Notes under the pieces: model-generated | The model's input: the letters and a program-made list of their open reading frames with translations, nothing else | Databases searched by the model: none | Told to the model about the DNA's origin: nothing | Source: Gnetum montanum | Taxonomy: Eukaryota; Streptophyta; Gnetopsida; Gnetales; Gnetaceae | Assembly: GCA_015680685.1 (NCBI GenBank) | Contig: MNCI01004656.1 | Coordinates: 1,049,240-1,113,239, forward strand | Length of the DNA: 64,000 nucleotides | Reading direction: 5' to 3' | Part shown: in pieces, positions 1-10,568 of the stretch | Layout of the letters: every line of letters begins with the position of its first letter | Position numbering within the stretch: the stretch's first letter is position 1 | Translations under genes and position numbers: made by a program

Positions 1-2233
1 TCGAAATGGTGGTGTCTCTTCGAAGATGCATCCTTGTTCTCCAAGTGGATGATTTAGCCAAATGCATTGATGCAGAGTCACTGGAAGTGGTTGGTTTGAG
101 CCCGGAGTTGGGATGAGATTCGCCAAGTCACATTAATCATGAAATACACAAGGGGCTGTACACCATCTTGTTCTTGGGATCCCCTTCAACTTCTCTTCTT
201 TCCATCCTTCTCTCCATTGTTCACCTCATTACCGGTTGTATCATTAGTGTCTACTTTGGTTAATACATTGTTTTCTTTTTGGTAAATTCTTACGGTTAAG
301 ACTTTAACTCTTGTTCCAAAGGACATTCCCAGAGCCTACGGACTCTTTGAATGTGGGATTGTCAGGGCATTAAGGGCATGAGCCTGCTTTGGGGAGGACC
401 CACTGACATTCCTATTTGGAACATTAGTTAACTTCTTTTCCTTAACATTTTTGCAATTAATTTCATTTTTGTTCATTTCCATCTTGACATCCACTTCACT
501 GATGCCATAGTTGTCCCTTTTTACCTATCTTTCTTACTCCTTTTCTTTCTCCATTCTAACGCTACCGGAGGTTCGTGATTAGTCATGGGGGTACGGGGCC
601 TGCTTTTTCGATTTTTCTCCTAAGCCCCGGATTTTTTCGTTTTTCTTCCTAACCCCTATACGTTCGGTAGTCATCATCTACATTTTCACAGATCCATATC
701 AGCCATACCACAACCTAGCCAATGAACCTAAACCGAAGCAAGGTATTATTTACTTAATGATTCAATTACCCTTGCTAATATATGATTGTGTTGTGTGTGT
801 AGATGGCCATCATACAACAACGAAATGGATCTGGTGCAAACACTTGGAATGGAGCAGCGCTGAAGCCGCTATGCAAGGAGCAGGATCGATAATGCACTTA
901 TGGATGTGCAACAAATGGCACAACCTAGGCGTTGGCAGCAGCAAGACTCTTCTCTCTTCTTCTTCTATTCTATTCTCTCTCCTCTTTTCTCTCAGCTGCC
1001 AAATGTGGCTTGATGTCATTGTAATAAGATGTTCACCCTTGTTGCCATGAACACCAATTTTTGTCAAGTCTTGTAATAAAGACCCATTCACATGTCATTC
1101 CATTAGTTCCATTTCCCCTTAATAATCCCATACCTACCTGATATCATTGTAAGGAACTCGAGGATGAGTTTTCATTCAGTCATGGGGGTATGATGAGACG
1201 CGACATGCACTGTGCCGCGATATCGCGTCTTTCCCTAGAATATCGCGTACACAATATCGCGGTCCGCCACCATATCTATAAATAAGAGGCAGCACTCCCC
1301 TCATTTCCCAATCATGGCTAGAAGTAGCGAAGCTCTGGTAGATTGATCACTCCAGAGTTAGAATTTTTCCCATGTGCCCGCAGTAGGAGTTCTAGAGTGA
1401 ACGGCTCTTTATTCGAGCATCTTGTAACCTGAACCCAAGTTTCGTACGGAAATAAAGACGAACTTGATTGGATAAACCTTGCAATACATGGTTTTAATTA
1501 TTGTTGTTATTTACTACTTTCCTAGTGCACACAAGTACGACTTGATTACGAGCATCTACGAATGTGTACGGCTAATCAAGGAATCGGCTGCTTGTTGCAA
1601 CGCGTGAGTACGACTTAACTATGAGCATTGGCTGCTTGGTAACCCAGTAGCGTATTCCAGGATTTACGCTTGGTAATCCGAGTAGTAGTCCAATATGTAC
1701 GGCTAGTTAAGGAATCAACTGCTCATCGCTAGGCTAGAACGTGTGATAAGTACAACTTGGCTACGAGCATCCACGGGTGTGTACGGCTAGCCAAGGAATC
1801 GGCTGCTTATCACACTTAAGATAAATAGGTGCCTCAGTACGACCACTTCGAGCACTTGCGTTACGTGTGGTGATCCCAGTAACGATTAGCGTTTGGTAGC
1901 CACAGTTACATAGTTCAGGGTGTGTTCGGTAAGTGGGAACGGATGCTGACGCTAGTTAATTTAGACTTAGGACATTAGTTAGAGATAGTTTAGTTTCTCA
2001 ACCCTTTCCCTCATAGCTTAGGAGATAAACAGAAAAATACCAAAAAAATCACATACCTCAGACTTGCTTAACCATACATCGTGACACATACAAGCAAGCC
2101 TGGGAAGACAACGAACGATTAACCCCAAGTGTTTCTTGTGGTGTTAAGGCATTTAGTCTGCGGAGTTCGACCGGATCACGCGTACATGCTCGTATTCATA
2201 TGGTTGAGTGTAGGGGTACCTCGCCACTCATCA
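1..2233 (+). mobile_element. Gypsy element A, 3' portion only
   Basis: This is the 3' end of a Ty3/gypsy element whose body lies left of the window. Bases 1-1190 are a non-coding post-pol region that aligns by eye with 17940-19078 of element B: shared phrases include the 'tggtttgag' segment and 'gggaggaccc'. No pol or gag domain is visible here. The tract ends in a purine-rich run (catgggggta, 1181-1190) typical of a polypurine tract, followed by an LTR at 1191-2233. The right border at 2233 cuts directly into copia integrase coding sequence, so element A is the younger, nested insertion. ORF-like stretches such as 757-1050 match the non-coding part of element B and I do not treat them as genes. 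The family is inferred from element B. Confidence 0.8.
1191..2233 (+). repeat. 3' LTR of gypsy element A (1043 bp)
   Basis: The LTR begins TGATGAG and ends CTCATCA, which are perfect short inverted termini. A TATA-like ctataaataag lies at 1276-1286. Upstream of it is a cluster of GATATC-type palindromes, including the 12-bp perfect palindrome CGCGATATCGCG at 1216-1227. The U5-side half holds a 60-bp duplication (1534-1593 and 1749-1808). The end resembles the ends of the LTRs of elements B, C and D. The partner 5' LTR is outside the window. Confidence 0.85.
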
Positions 2234-3354
2234 AACATAAACATAGCAAGTCCTCCCAAAATGATGATGATGATATATTGATCCATCTTCATTATCAAGC
2301 GATTTATTGATTGGAGGAGTGCCATTCAAAGTTGTAGTTGGATTTTTGTTAATGATATCAATATAATAATAGGTCATCTTAATCCAAGGAAATCTTGGCA
2401 CTTTTATAGAATTAGTCATACATCTTGACATATTTATTCGTAGTTTGTTTTTGTTCTACAACTTCATTATTTTTTGGTGTGTATGACACTATGAACCCTT
2501 GTTTTATAACATTAATATTATAATAATCTTTAAATTTATTTCAAATATATTCTTTACAATTTTTAGATCTTAAAAATTTTAAATTTATATTTTCTTAGTT
2601 TTATTCCTTGCCTTGAAATGCTTAAATTTTTCCAAAACTTGTAACTTATGTGCTAAGATATAAAGCCATGTCATGCTATTCAATTGAAATCATGAATGAA
2701 ATTAACAAGGTATCTTTCATTTCTTATTTCTTGTGGCATTAATGAACCATAAACATATGAATGGATGATTTGAAGTGGTTTTACTATTTTTATTTCACGA
2801 TATCTTGGAAATGGAAGAGAATGCATCTTTTCAATCTTACATTCTTTACAATAAAATTCTTCATGTACCAAAAATTCAAGAATGTCATGATAAAATTGAT
2901 GCATCCTTCTTAAAGCTTTAACATTTACATACCCAATCCTCAAATGCCCTTTTAATAATTGATCTTCATCACCTAACATATACAGACATTCAATATCATG
3001 ATCCACTAATTTAAATATTCCATTGTAAGGTACACTACGGGCTAATATCTCATCATCATAGTGTGCAATGCAATATGGATTTCCATGACTATTTTTATTA
3101 AATTCAATATATAAACCTTCATTAATGAACTGATATATAGAAATTAAAGTTATGGAAAACTTATTACTATAATAAATTTCCTTTAAATTTAGATTGGAAA
3201 CTTTCATGTCGTCACATTTAGTAATTTTTATTAAATGATCATCCCTAATTCTTATAAATATGAGGTTTTGCTTTATCTTTTGTATTAAAAAACAATGCCA
3301 AATTATTAGTGAGATGTCATAAGGCACTAAAATCAATATATATATAACTATCAC
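2234..3354 (-). pseudogene. Copia integrase with gag-pre-integrase (broken)
   Basis: The best open stretch is 2680-3354 (224 residues). It contains the HHCC-type zinc region of copia pol: a histidine-rich GHLRIGYVNV segment followed about 30 residues later by CKECKIEKMHSLPFP. After it comes a segment that aligns with the start of the integrase core and ends RYLVNFIHDF. Below 2680 the reading continues through stops and frameshifts (near 2440-2500 a segment resembles the region just before the catalytic Glu). It resumes as an open stretch at 2231-2431, where the residues NKNPTTTLNGTPP and HFGRTCYVYV match the integrase C-terminal side. Integrase would join copia cDNA to host DNA; this copy is dead. 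Identification comes from my memory of the family pattern. Confidence 0.78.
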
Positions 3355-3654
3355 ATGTATAATTATTTATAATGAGGGCATTAAAATCAACTATTTGAGG
3401 TTGTGATTCCTCTTTTACAACATTGGCAAATGTGAGCTTCAACTTAGATTATGTTTCATTTTTCTGATTGAATTTCCTACCCTATTACTTAGTTGTGACT
3501 TTTACTTTAGAATTATTTGGGTTATCATAATAGTGATTTGTGTCATGATTGTTCTCTTTCTTACAAATATTAAAATACCTAGATGCTAATTATTTTTTTG
3601 ATCATTTTCTTTCTTTAGTATCATTACTTAAGAGGATACTTCAATGCTAGAGCC

Positions 3655-3900
3655 CTAGATATTTATTTTAGCTTCTTCTTCTAACACCTTTAAACAAAGA
3701 TTCATCATAATATATGTCTTTCTACCATTTTTTACTATTTGGTAGAAGACATCATATGACAATGGAAGCACTTCAATAAATTGAACTTGATAGTATCGTT
3801 TAACATTTGGGTATCCTATGCTTGAAGAATAGCTTAAAATATAGAGATCTTTCAAATAGATGTTTGCCTTCTTTTAATCTCAAGGAATTCAGTTGATTTT
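3655..3900 (-). pseudogene. Copia gag fragment
   Basis: A 66-residue open stretch at 3655-3855 contains LPLSYDVFYQIV and ends in LKVLEEEAKINI. This fits the end of the copia gag (UBN2-type) domain, where a short 'LP.SYD' motif precedes a helix ending in acidic residues. It lies upstream, on the minus strand, of the integrase at 2234-3354, in the order expected for copia. About 80 bases further downstream, near 3540-3570, the reading suggests remains of a CCHC zinc knuckle. The call depends on this context; alone the stretch would be too short to name. Confidence 0.55.
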
Positions 3901-5754
3901 GATTTTGAAGGAGCACTCATCATCCTGCATCAATATTAAATTAAGTTTCTAGGATGTTTGGTGGAGTAACCCTTGTGAAAAAAGAATGGAAATTATGAAT
4001 CATACTATATGCATTCATGTTCAATTTGTGAAGGTTATTTAAGCTATATAAAATGATATGTCTTCAAGTTAAACTATCATAACTAAACATAATACAAAAG
4101 AAACAATTAACAACCATTATTAACAAATTTAATTACAAGTTAATTAACTTATTAATTAATTTTAGACTATGATGGTATTATGAGAAAAATAATGATAATG
4201 ACCATGATAATAATGGAATTAATGAAATAGAAAAAGAAAATCAAGAGTTTGAATATCATTAGCATATTTTGGTTAACTATGATGGGATTTGAACTTGTAA
4301 CCTAAGAGTGGTATTTTTAGCTTTGCTAAAATTACAAATAAATTTTTTTATTTTAAGGAAAGAAATTCTTTTTTGGATTTTATTAGGCATGGTAGTTTTA
4401 TCTTTAAAAGAGCATGTTAGCTAGCCCATAGTAGAAAATAAAATATATTTTTGATTAGTGGAACTATTAGTTGGAGATGTGATCACAAATTATTACATTA
4501 ACTTAAGGTCTATAGTGAATTGTGGTTTATTTTTATTTGTGTGGGATATTCTAAGGAAGAGAAGGTTTTATTATTTTGGTGTTTAGGGTAGTAAATTGAC
4601 TCTTGGAATTTGACATATCTCTCTTAGTATTATGATTGCTTTTCTAGTGGCTTGGTAGATGTGTGTATAAGAGCTTTGTCAGTTAGGAATTTTTCATTGT
4701 TTTATCTAGTAAGGGTTTTACCATATATTTTCATCCATTTATTTGGATATAATAGTGTTTTATAACCTAGATTGGATGTTTTTCACATTTGAAATTTTTG
4801 TGATTTGGTTACTGAGGGTTTGGTTTTGAATTTTTATTGAAGTTATTGAAGTCACTATTAGGAAATCTTGAAATTTATGAAGTTCTTATGACATTGAATG
4901 ATATCTTTGATTTACTCTAGATTTTTTTTGTCTTGATGTTTTAGAATTCATTACTTTAGTATGTTGGTTTTGTAATTTTGAAAATTGTTAATTTTAAAAG
5001 CCTTATTCCTACTATTGAATTATATAAATGCAAGTTTTTTTGGATTTTTGTGTTGTGCAGTGCAAGAAATCAATACCACTAGTCCACTAACTTTCCCTAG
5101 TTTAATTTTCTTTAATTTTGGAACCTTTTTGGTCTAGTAAATTAGGCTATAAAGGAGGAAAGAAGGGTTCAATGTTGATCTAGATGATTGGATAATATGA
5201 TCTATTAGACTATGAATCTTTAAAAATTATTTTTCATTGGATGATTTGCAAAGATTCTTAGGTTTTCTTGTTGAAAGAGGTGATGAAAAATAATAGGTTT
5301 TGTGTCAACTTAAAAATTTTGCTGATCTAGAAATAATTAAAATTGTTTCCTAAAGAATTAATATTAAACAATGTGGAAACTTGAGAATACTAGTAATCTA
5401 AGCTAATAAATTGCATGGAAAGTAAATTATATGAAATCTAAATTAAATTTCATAAAAAGGTTGTAATGTAAGAGGAATTAATATATATCTTTATTTCTAT
5501 TCATAATTATACCTAAACATAACCACTTAAATAAAAACTCTCATAATTGATACCAATTACACATTGGATGTTAGAAAGTAGGGATCCATTAAAAGTGTTC
5601 TAATTTTTTTCAAACTAAGAAAACCCCTTAGAGGATGATTTTTATGATATTTCAACAGAAAATTGAAGGATAATGAAGAAAAATATGTATGGAGATCCAA
5701 AAGTTAAGTTTTTTTTAAAAAATAAATTAAAAAATTACATGGATAAATGTACTT
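3901..5754. other. AT-rich non-coding tract
   Basis: Apart from the tRNA-like remnant at 4275-4335 I see no supportable gene. The stretch is very AT-rich with no long open frame. It could hold the 5' end of the copia relic, but I could not find an LTR border. Confidence 0.5.
4275..4335 (-). repeat. tRNA-like (SINE-type) remnant
   Basis: Read on the minus strand, the segment ends with GTTCAAATCCCATC, a good match to a tRNA/SINE B box (GGTTCRANTCC type). A weak A-box-like TTTAGCAAAGCTAAAA lies about 40 bases upstream. It is too degenerate to be a functional tRNA. Similar relics occur at 20250-20318, 21121-21187 and 38455-38520. Confidence 0.4.
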
Positions 5755-5772
5755 AATTATGGACAAAAATTC
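5755..5772 (+). repeat. LINE target-site duplication, left copy
   Basis: AATTATGGACAAAAATTC occurs here and again, without a mismatch, at 10551-10568, directly after an A-rich tail. Eighteen identical bases at these two borders define the LINE insertion 5773-10550. Confidence 0.9.
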
Positions 5773-6109
5773 TGATGGAGGGGATCTCAAAAATGTAGCC
5801 ATTAGGAGAGGGCACCCAAGCACACATGACACCACCAGCGAACAAGGCTGTCTAGGTCACACCGATAACGTAGGCGGTGGCGGGAACCCTGGTGTCCATG
5901 GTGACTCAGGCCACCACGATGAACGCCAAGGGAGAGGACGGGCTGGAGGACCAGCAGGTTGTTCTCATAGGTTTCGAGGAGTTCACTAGCTACTTGTGGG
6001 AGGGGATGGTGATACGGGTCAAGGTCGGATGGTTGGCCAAGGGCACGCTGGCATGGTTGGAGTGTAGCTTGATCGGCAAGTTTGTGTCCAAGGGTGCACA
6101 AAAATCAAG

Positions 6110-6525
6110 TCTATCTGGGGGCTGGATACAATGACGATCAAGTGCTTGGCAGATGATCATCTCCTGTTTGGCTTCGCCTAGGCAGCAGATAAGGAACGTA
6201 TCCTGGTGGAGGGACCTTGGTTCTACGAGGTGCAGGGGTTGGCATTGGCACCATGGTGCCCAGGAGCGCACTGCGATAAAGACCTATTTGAACAGGCACT
6301 AGTCTAGGTTAGGCTGCATGGTCTACCCTTGGAATACTGGTCGGTGGACTTCCTGCAATCGGTGGCTACGTTATTCAGCAAGTTTATTAAATTTGACCAT
6401 TTCACCGAGGCGATGGACCGTTTGGGCTTTGCACGGTTCTGTTTGTGGGGGTCCCTAAGCCTCGTGGACCATGTGGAGAAACTTGTGTTGGACACTAACC
6501 TCAGAGAAGAGCGGGTCCACATGTA
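6110..6525 (+). pseudogene. LINE ORF1, DUF4283-type RNA-binding domain
   Basis: The frame that gives 6329-6526 extends upstream, through stops, to about 6110. It reads LLFGFA, then a run ending ILVEGPWFYEVQGLALAPW, then RLHGLPLEYWSVDFL and GFARFCLWGSLSL. This is the order of the DUF4283 domain (N-terminal domain of plant LINE ORF1 proteins): a Gly-Pro-Trp after a short helix, the 'W.R..GLP..YW' motif, and the closing 'FAR' strand. ORF1 proteins coat LINE RNA. I did not find a clear zinc knuckle after it. Frameshifts separate it from the upstream segment 5877-6134, which may hold the start. The identity rests on pattern memory but the motif order is convincing. Confidence 0.7.
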
Positions 6526-7039
6526 ATTGAAAAACTTGCCGACGGAGGTTCCAACCTCAACTACGGACCCTGAACCTAATGACGGATGCTGGCAGCTCTT
6601 GGGGAAGAAGGGCTGAGTGACCAATAAGGGCTCAGGGGCACCCATAGGGACTGTGAAACGTAAGGTGGGGATTTTTCCCCATGGGGGGGGGGGGCTTCCA
6701 CAGCGAAAGGTGGGGGCTACCTTCAAGCATGGTGTGGCCATTGCTGGCCACAAGGGGATGGAGGGAGGGCCATCGAGGGCCTTGCGCGGGATGGGGCCCT
6801 TGGCTGGGGGCTAGGATGGCTAGCTGGGCTTGTCAGATGTGGCTTCTCGTGTCACCCACACTAGCGTGGAAGTCCAGACAAAGGTGGGGGCCCTGACTAT
6901 GATGGAGGCCAGGCTGTGCAGCATGACCTCGTCCCAAACCCCCAAGATGGGAGCTACGTGACTTCCTCAAGCATGGGCTGAAGATCCTAAAGTGCCAGAT
7001 CAAGGCCTTCACCATGATAGATAAGTATAGTTTTAAGGG

Positions 7040-9290
7040 TTATCAACAGTAGTTGCAATCCCAGCTGCAGAACATCCAGACCCAATAGGAACATGGTGCT
7101 GATCTGGCCCAAGAGGAACTCGTCCTATTGGCCGAAATGCAAACCCTACAATTAAATAGGAGGAATACTAGAGCCAGCGGGCTCATGTCCTATGGCTCCA
7201 GGCTAGCTACCACCATAAAAAATTCTTCTTTGCTATGGAAAAGGCACATCATGGGACCCACCATCAAATCCAACAAATTCTACATGTCCTAAGGCAGGGG
7301 GAACACCCCACTCAACAACCAGCCTAGATAAACTACTACAATACTCACAATAGGTGTGGCACTGGCAACCCATGGAACCCATATCAGTCACTGTCCCACA
7401 GATACTCACCGCCACCAGTAACTAGCATCTCATGCAACCCTTCTCACATGCTGAACTCCAAACCATGTTATAGGCCATGCCAGCAAATAAAGCCCCAGGG
7501 CCTGATGGATGGCCCATCAAATTTTTTTGCAAGTTCGAGGACTTACTCAGCCCTAATCTACTAGATGAGTTCAACTGTATGCTCGCATGGAAACAAGTAC
7601 GCAATAAAATCAACTATTCTAGGGTAGTCTTGCTTTTGAAGACGAATAACCCCACATCCCCTGGGCAATTCCATCCCATTGGCATTTGCAGCTCACTCCT
7701 ATGGCTCTTCTCATGGATGGTGGTTGCCAGAATGAGACCCCTCATATTGTGCCTGGTGAGAAAAAACTAGGTAGCATTCATCAAAGGCTGTTACATACAA
7801 GATCAGGTGATGCTCCTGTAAGAAGTCTAGCTCTCTCTCAAAGCAGCCAGATTCTACAAGCTTTGCATTAAATTGGACATCACTAAAGCCTATGCCTCTG
7901 TTAGCTGGGTGGTGCTGAGAAAGGTACTACAAGGAAAGGGGTTCACTAATTCGTTCGTTGACTTATGCCTTCAGGTACAGAAGGGAGGACGATACTCACT
8001 GGATATCGATGGCCATCTTTGGGGGTTCCATGGGACTGGCTGTAGCCTTAGGTAGGGGGACCCCCTCTCCCCACTCCTCTTCCTCCTGGTGATGGACCTC
8101 ATGCAAAATTGTTGCACCGAGGAGGGTGTCTAGGGATTGGACATCCACGGTGTCCTTTGCCTAACCACCCACTATGCAGATGACATGATGGTTTCTACCC
8201 ACGTTGCCATTCCGTAGGCCTAGGCACTTTTGAGGGTGCTGGACTGGATGAAACGCGAAGTGGGGTTAACCCCCAACCCCAGGAAGTCCACACTCTACCT
8301 CACTCATACCCATGCAACAATGTCATTCAGATACTGGGGATTCTGCCAAGGGTAGTGGAGGACATGTACCTGGGCATCCCCATGCATAACTGGCATCGAC
8401 AATGAACCTGGAAGATGCTAGTAATGAACATCCAAAAATGTACGATGCACTAGGAAAACAGGTTTCTATCCGGAAAAGGAAAAATTATGCTAGCAAAGAT
8501 GGTGTTGGCCACCGTGGTGAGATTTTTGGCATCCATGGCCACCCCTCCTTCTAGAGTCAAGTAGAAAATTGGCCTAATCATTTAGGATTTTGTATGGTTG
8601 GGGGGCAAGGGTGGGCCGAAAATGCATCTAGTTTCCTGGGACATGATGGCATGCCCCCGGCCGGTGGGGGGTGTGGGAATTCTGCCATTTACTATGGAAG
8701 CTGCAATGGGTAGGCAGAGACTCCTACGTTGGTTTTGTCTGATGGTAGATGATCCACCCCAATGGGTGTAGATCGTGCTTTGAAAATCTCATCCCTATGT
8801 GGCAGCCAGGATGGATTCCCTAGTGTGGCGCCAGCTATGCACATACATAAGCACACTCACAAACATAACTAAGGTAATCCTACATCCCCAGTGGTTGCTC
8901 CAGTGTAAATTCCCGACAGACCCCCGATGGATGCACCTCTGGAAAGGCATCTTACTTGAAAAATCAAAACCTTCAGGTGGCTCATCATGCATCAGGTGCT
9001 TCCTGTTCGTGAGTGGCTAAGAGCATGTGGCATGGTCATCGATACCACCTGCTCATTGTGCAATCGTTGCACCTAAATGCTCCAAGATTTTATGCATGAG
9101 TGCCACGTGGTCAGGCACTTATGGCACATGACCAACCTCCCCCCACTCGAGTACTCGGGAAACTTATCAATGCTAGTGGTGCTATGGATCCTCTGGTGCA
9201 TCAAAAATGATTGGGCTTTAAAGGAATGGATCTTCCCCAACCTACCGCGTTGTCCTTACGATTTCATAGACTCTGGGGGCAAATAACGAA
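7040..9290 (+). pseudogene. LINE ORF2: reverse transcriptase and zf-RVT remnant
   Basis: The stretch 7477-7770 begins MPANKAPGPDGWPIKFF, the canonical opening of plant LINE RT, and continues to a 'FHPIGICSSLLWLFSW' segment equivalent to the RPIS block. Around 7870 the reading is KLDITKAYASVSW (RT block A, with the catalytic Asp present), then GDPLSPLLFLLVMDL (block B) and HYADDMM at about 8172-8192, with the YADD catalytic motif intact. Near 8900-9160 a segment with paired Cys and a C.V.HLW pattern matches the zf-RVT region that often ends plant ORF2. RT would copy the LINE RNA at a nicked target. Stops (for example at 8055) and several frameshifts break the ORF. Confidence 0.82.
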
Positions 9291-9299
9291 GGTCATGGG

Positions 9300-10250
9300 T
9301 ATGAGCGCCTTCCTCGAGCCACCTGCTACTAAACTCCAACAGCAACCAGAGTTATGGCGATGGGTTGTGTAGATGGGATGGACCATAGTGGTGCAGTGCA
9401 TTGTGGTCAACCCAGAGCTTGACATTCAGCCATTTTATATAAACTAGAGAGGGGAGACCACCGTGTTTAGAGGGTGCCAGATTTTGGTAACCGTCAAGGC
9501 TCTGGCTGCGGTAATTGGTGCACCCGCCACGGGGGACCGGATACCCCTGGTTGTAGGATCCCGGGCTGTGGTGGTTGATTTCTTCCCTAGAGCCATTCCC
9601 CAGATGACAAGTGGGCACATTCAGGGCACAGCCCTCCCAACTGAATGGTGTGCTGTAGTGGCTCTAGTGAAGCAATGTTTCATCTAGTTGGGCTCGCATC
9701 ACAAGCTCTATGGGGTACATTTTATGTTCCTCCAGAGGATGCACGTCGAGACTCCCCTCAACCTCCTACAATTTCTCTGGGCATCTTGACAATGTTGGCA
9801 ACCTAGCAGACACCATGGGGTGATCCGTGCCCTCTGGCAGGCTGGCACCTCGATCCCAATGCTTTAGCCATAGCCTCAACCAGAGCAGGGGTACCAAGAA
9901 CGACAGTCGTGGCCTAGTTCCCAGGTGGGAAGCACCGTGGTCTTTGGCTCGGTCATGCCCCCCAAGGATCCATAGTAGACCAGTGGCATGTGGGAAGATC
10001 CACCACAAGCCCCATGAAGTGACGAGTCAACTGGAAATGATGGGCCCAATGACAACATCGAGGGAGAGCTTCCAGACATTCTGCCGCTCCCCCTGCAAGC
10101 ATTTAGCTAGACATTGCTCTAGATTGAAAATGTTATAAGAGATCACATGGTCGGCATTGCCCAATTAATTGAGGAAAACTGAAGGCGATTGGAGGTAGGC
10201 CTAGGGGAGCCGATTCCGAGACTATAAACCTTTGAAGAAAGTTGGGGCTC
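9300..10250 (+). pseudogene. Extra 3' coding-like domain inside the LINE
   Basis: After the zf-RVT region, where most plant LINEs end or carry RNase H, there are about 950 GC-rich bases with protein-like reading. The clearest stretch is 9463-9687 (FRGCQILVTVKALAAVIGAP, ending VVALVKQCFI), continued after one stop by a segment reading HHKLYGVHFMFL and PLNLLQFLWAS. The pattern (a 'G..I.VT..AL..+IG.P' strand-helix, then a helix ending in 'LP/PL-NLL') resembles the domain at 55122-55628 of gypsy element C. I infer, weakly, a shared 'putative plant transposon protein' type domain. It lies inside the target-site duplications and so moved with the LINE. Confidence 0.4.
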
Positions 10251-10255
10251 TAACC

Positions 10256-10258
<3 letters not shown>

Positions 10259-10298
<40 letters not shown>
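10259..10298 (+). repeat. Poly-C run of 40
   Basis: Forty uninterrupted C residues followed by a further C-rich stretch (to about 10313), near the LINE 3' end. On the minus strand this is a G run able to form G-quadruplex structure. Its exact length is probably unreliable in the assembly. A shorter G run (11) lies at about 6684-6694 in the same element. Confidence 0.85.
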
Positions 10299-10299
<1 letters not shown>

Positions 10300-10550
10300 C
10301 CCCCGCCACCCAACCACTAACATTGGGGGGGGGGCCTGGGGCTGCCCTGGTCGGTCTAGAGTTCTAGGTAGGGGACTAGGTGTGGGGTGTGTAGGCCACT
10401 GGCGGTGATGACCGTGGTAGGTATTTTCCATGGGGAATCCAAGATTGGGGTCTGCGACCGGTGTGGGGCCAGCTGCTCTGGCCTGCATTGTACTAATGTA
10501 TAGCCTTCTTTTTGGGAATACAATTAGCTCAAATATTTTCCAACAAAAAA

Positions 10551-10568
10551 AATTATGGACAAAAATTC
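10551..10568 (+). repeat. LINE target-site duplication, right copy
   Basis: Identical over 18 bases to 5755-5772 and directly after the A-rich tail of the LINE. Confidence 0.9.

Larger units (their letters stand above)
2234..3900 (-). mobile_element. Degenerate Ty1/copia element, split by gypsy A
   Basis: A minus-strand copia relic read from high to low coordinates: a gag-like segment near 3855-3655, a zinc-knuckle-like stretch near 3570, then gag-pre-integrase and integrase from 3354 to 2234. The integrase reading continues right up to base 2234, where gypsy element A begins, so the rest of copia pol should lie beyond the left end of the window on the far side of element A. Several frameshifts and stops are present and no LTR was found on the 5' side. 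The gag-to-integrase order is that of the copia superfamily. Confidence 0.75.
5773..10550 (+). mobile_element. GC-rich LINE (non-LTR retrotransposon), 4.8 kb
   Basis: The element is bounded by an 18-bp perfect target-site duplication and ends in an A-rich tail (caacaaaaaaa, 10540-10550), the hallmarks of target-primed reverse transcription. It is conspicuously richer in G+C than the AT-rich DNA on both sides, and the composition changes at the duplication. Order of recognisable parts: ORF1 with a DUF4283-type domain (6110-6525), a Gly/Pro-rich stretch (6540-7020), ORF2 pre-RT linker (7040-7400), RT (7477-8400), zf-RVT-like region (8900-9160), an extra 3' domain (9300-9800), a poly-C run and the tail. 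I do not see the AP-type endonuclease normally placed before RT; it appears deleted. Many stops and frameshifts make it inactive. Confidence 0.88.

Noticed and set aside
757-1091. Overlapping ORFs of 97 and 93 codons
   Set aside because: They lie in the non-coding post-pol region shared with element B (around 18640-18960), where the frame is not kept.
9766-10138. Several 67-103 codon ORFs on both strands
   Set aside because: They overlap in GC-rich LINE sequence where stops are rare by composition; neighbouring frames give the better protein-like reading.
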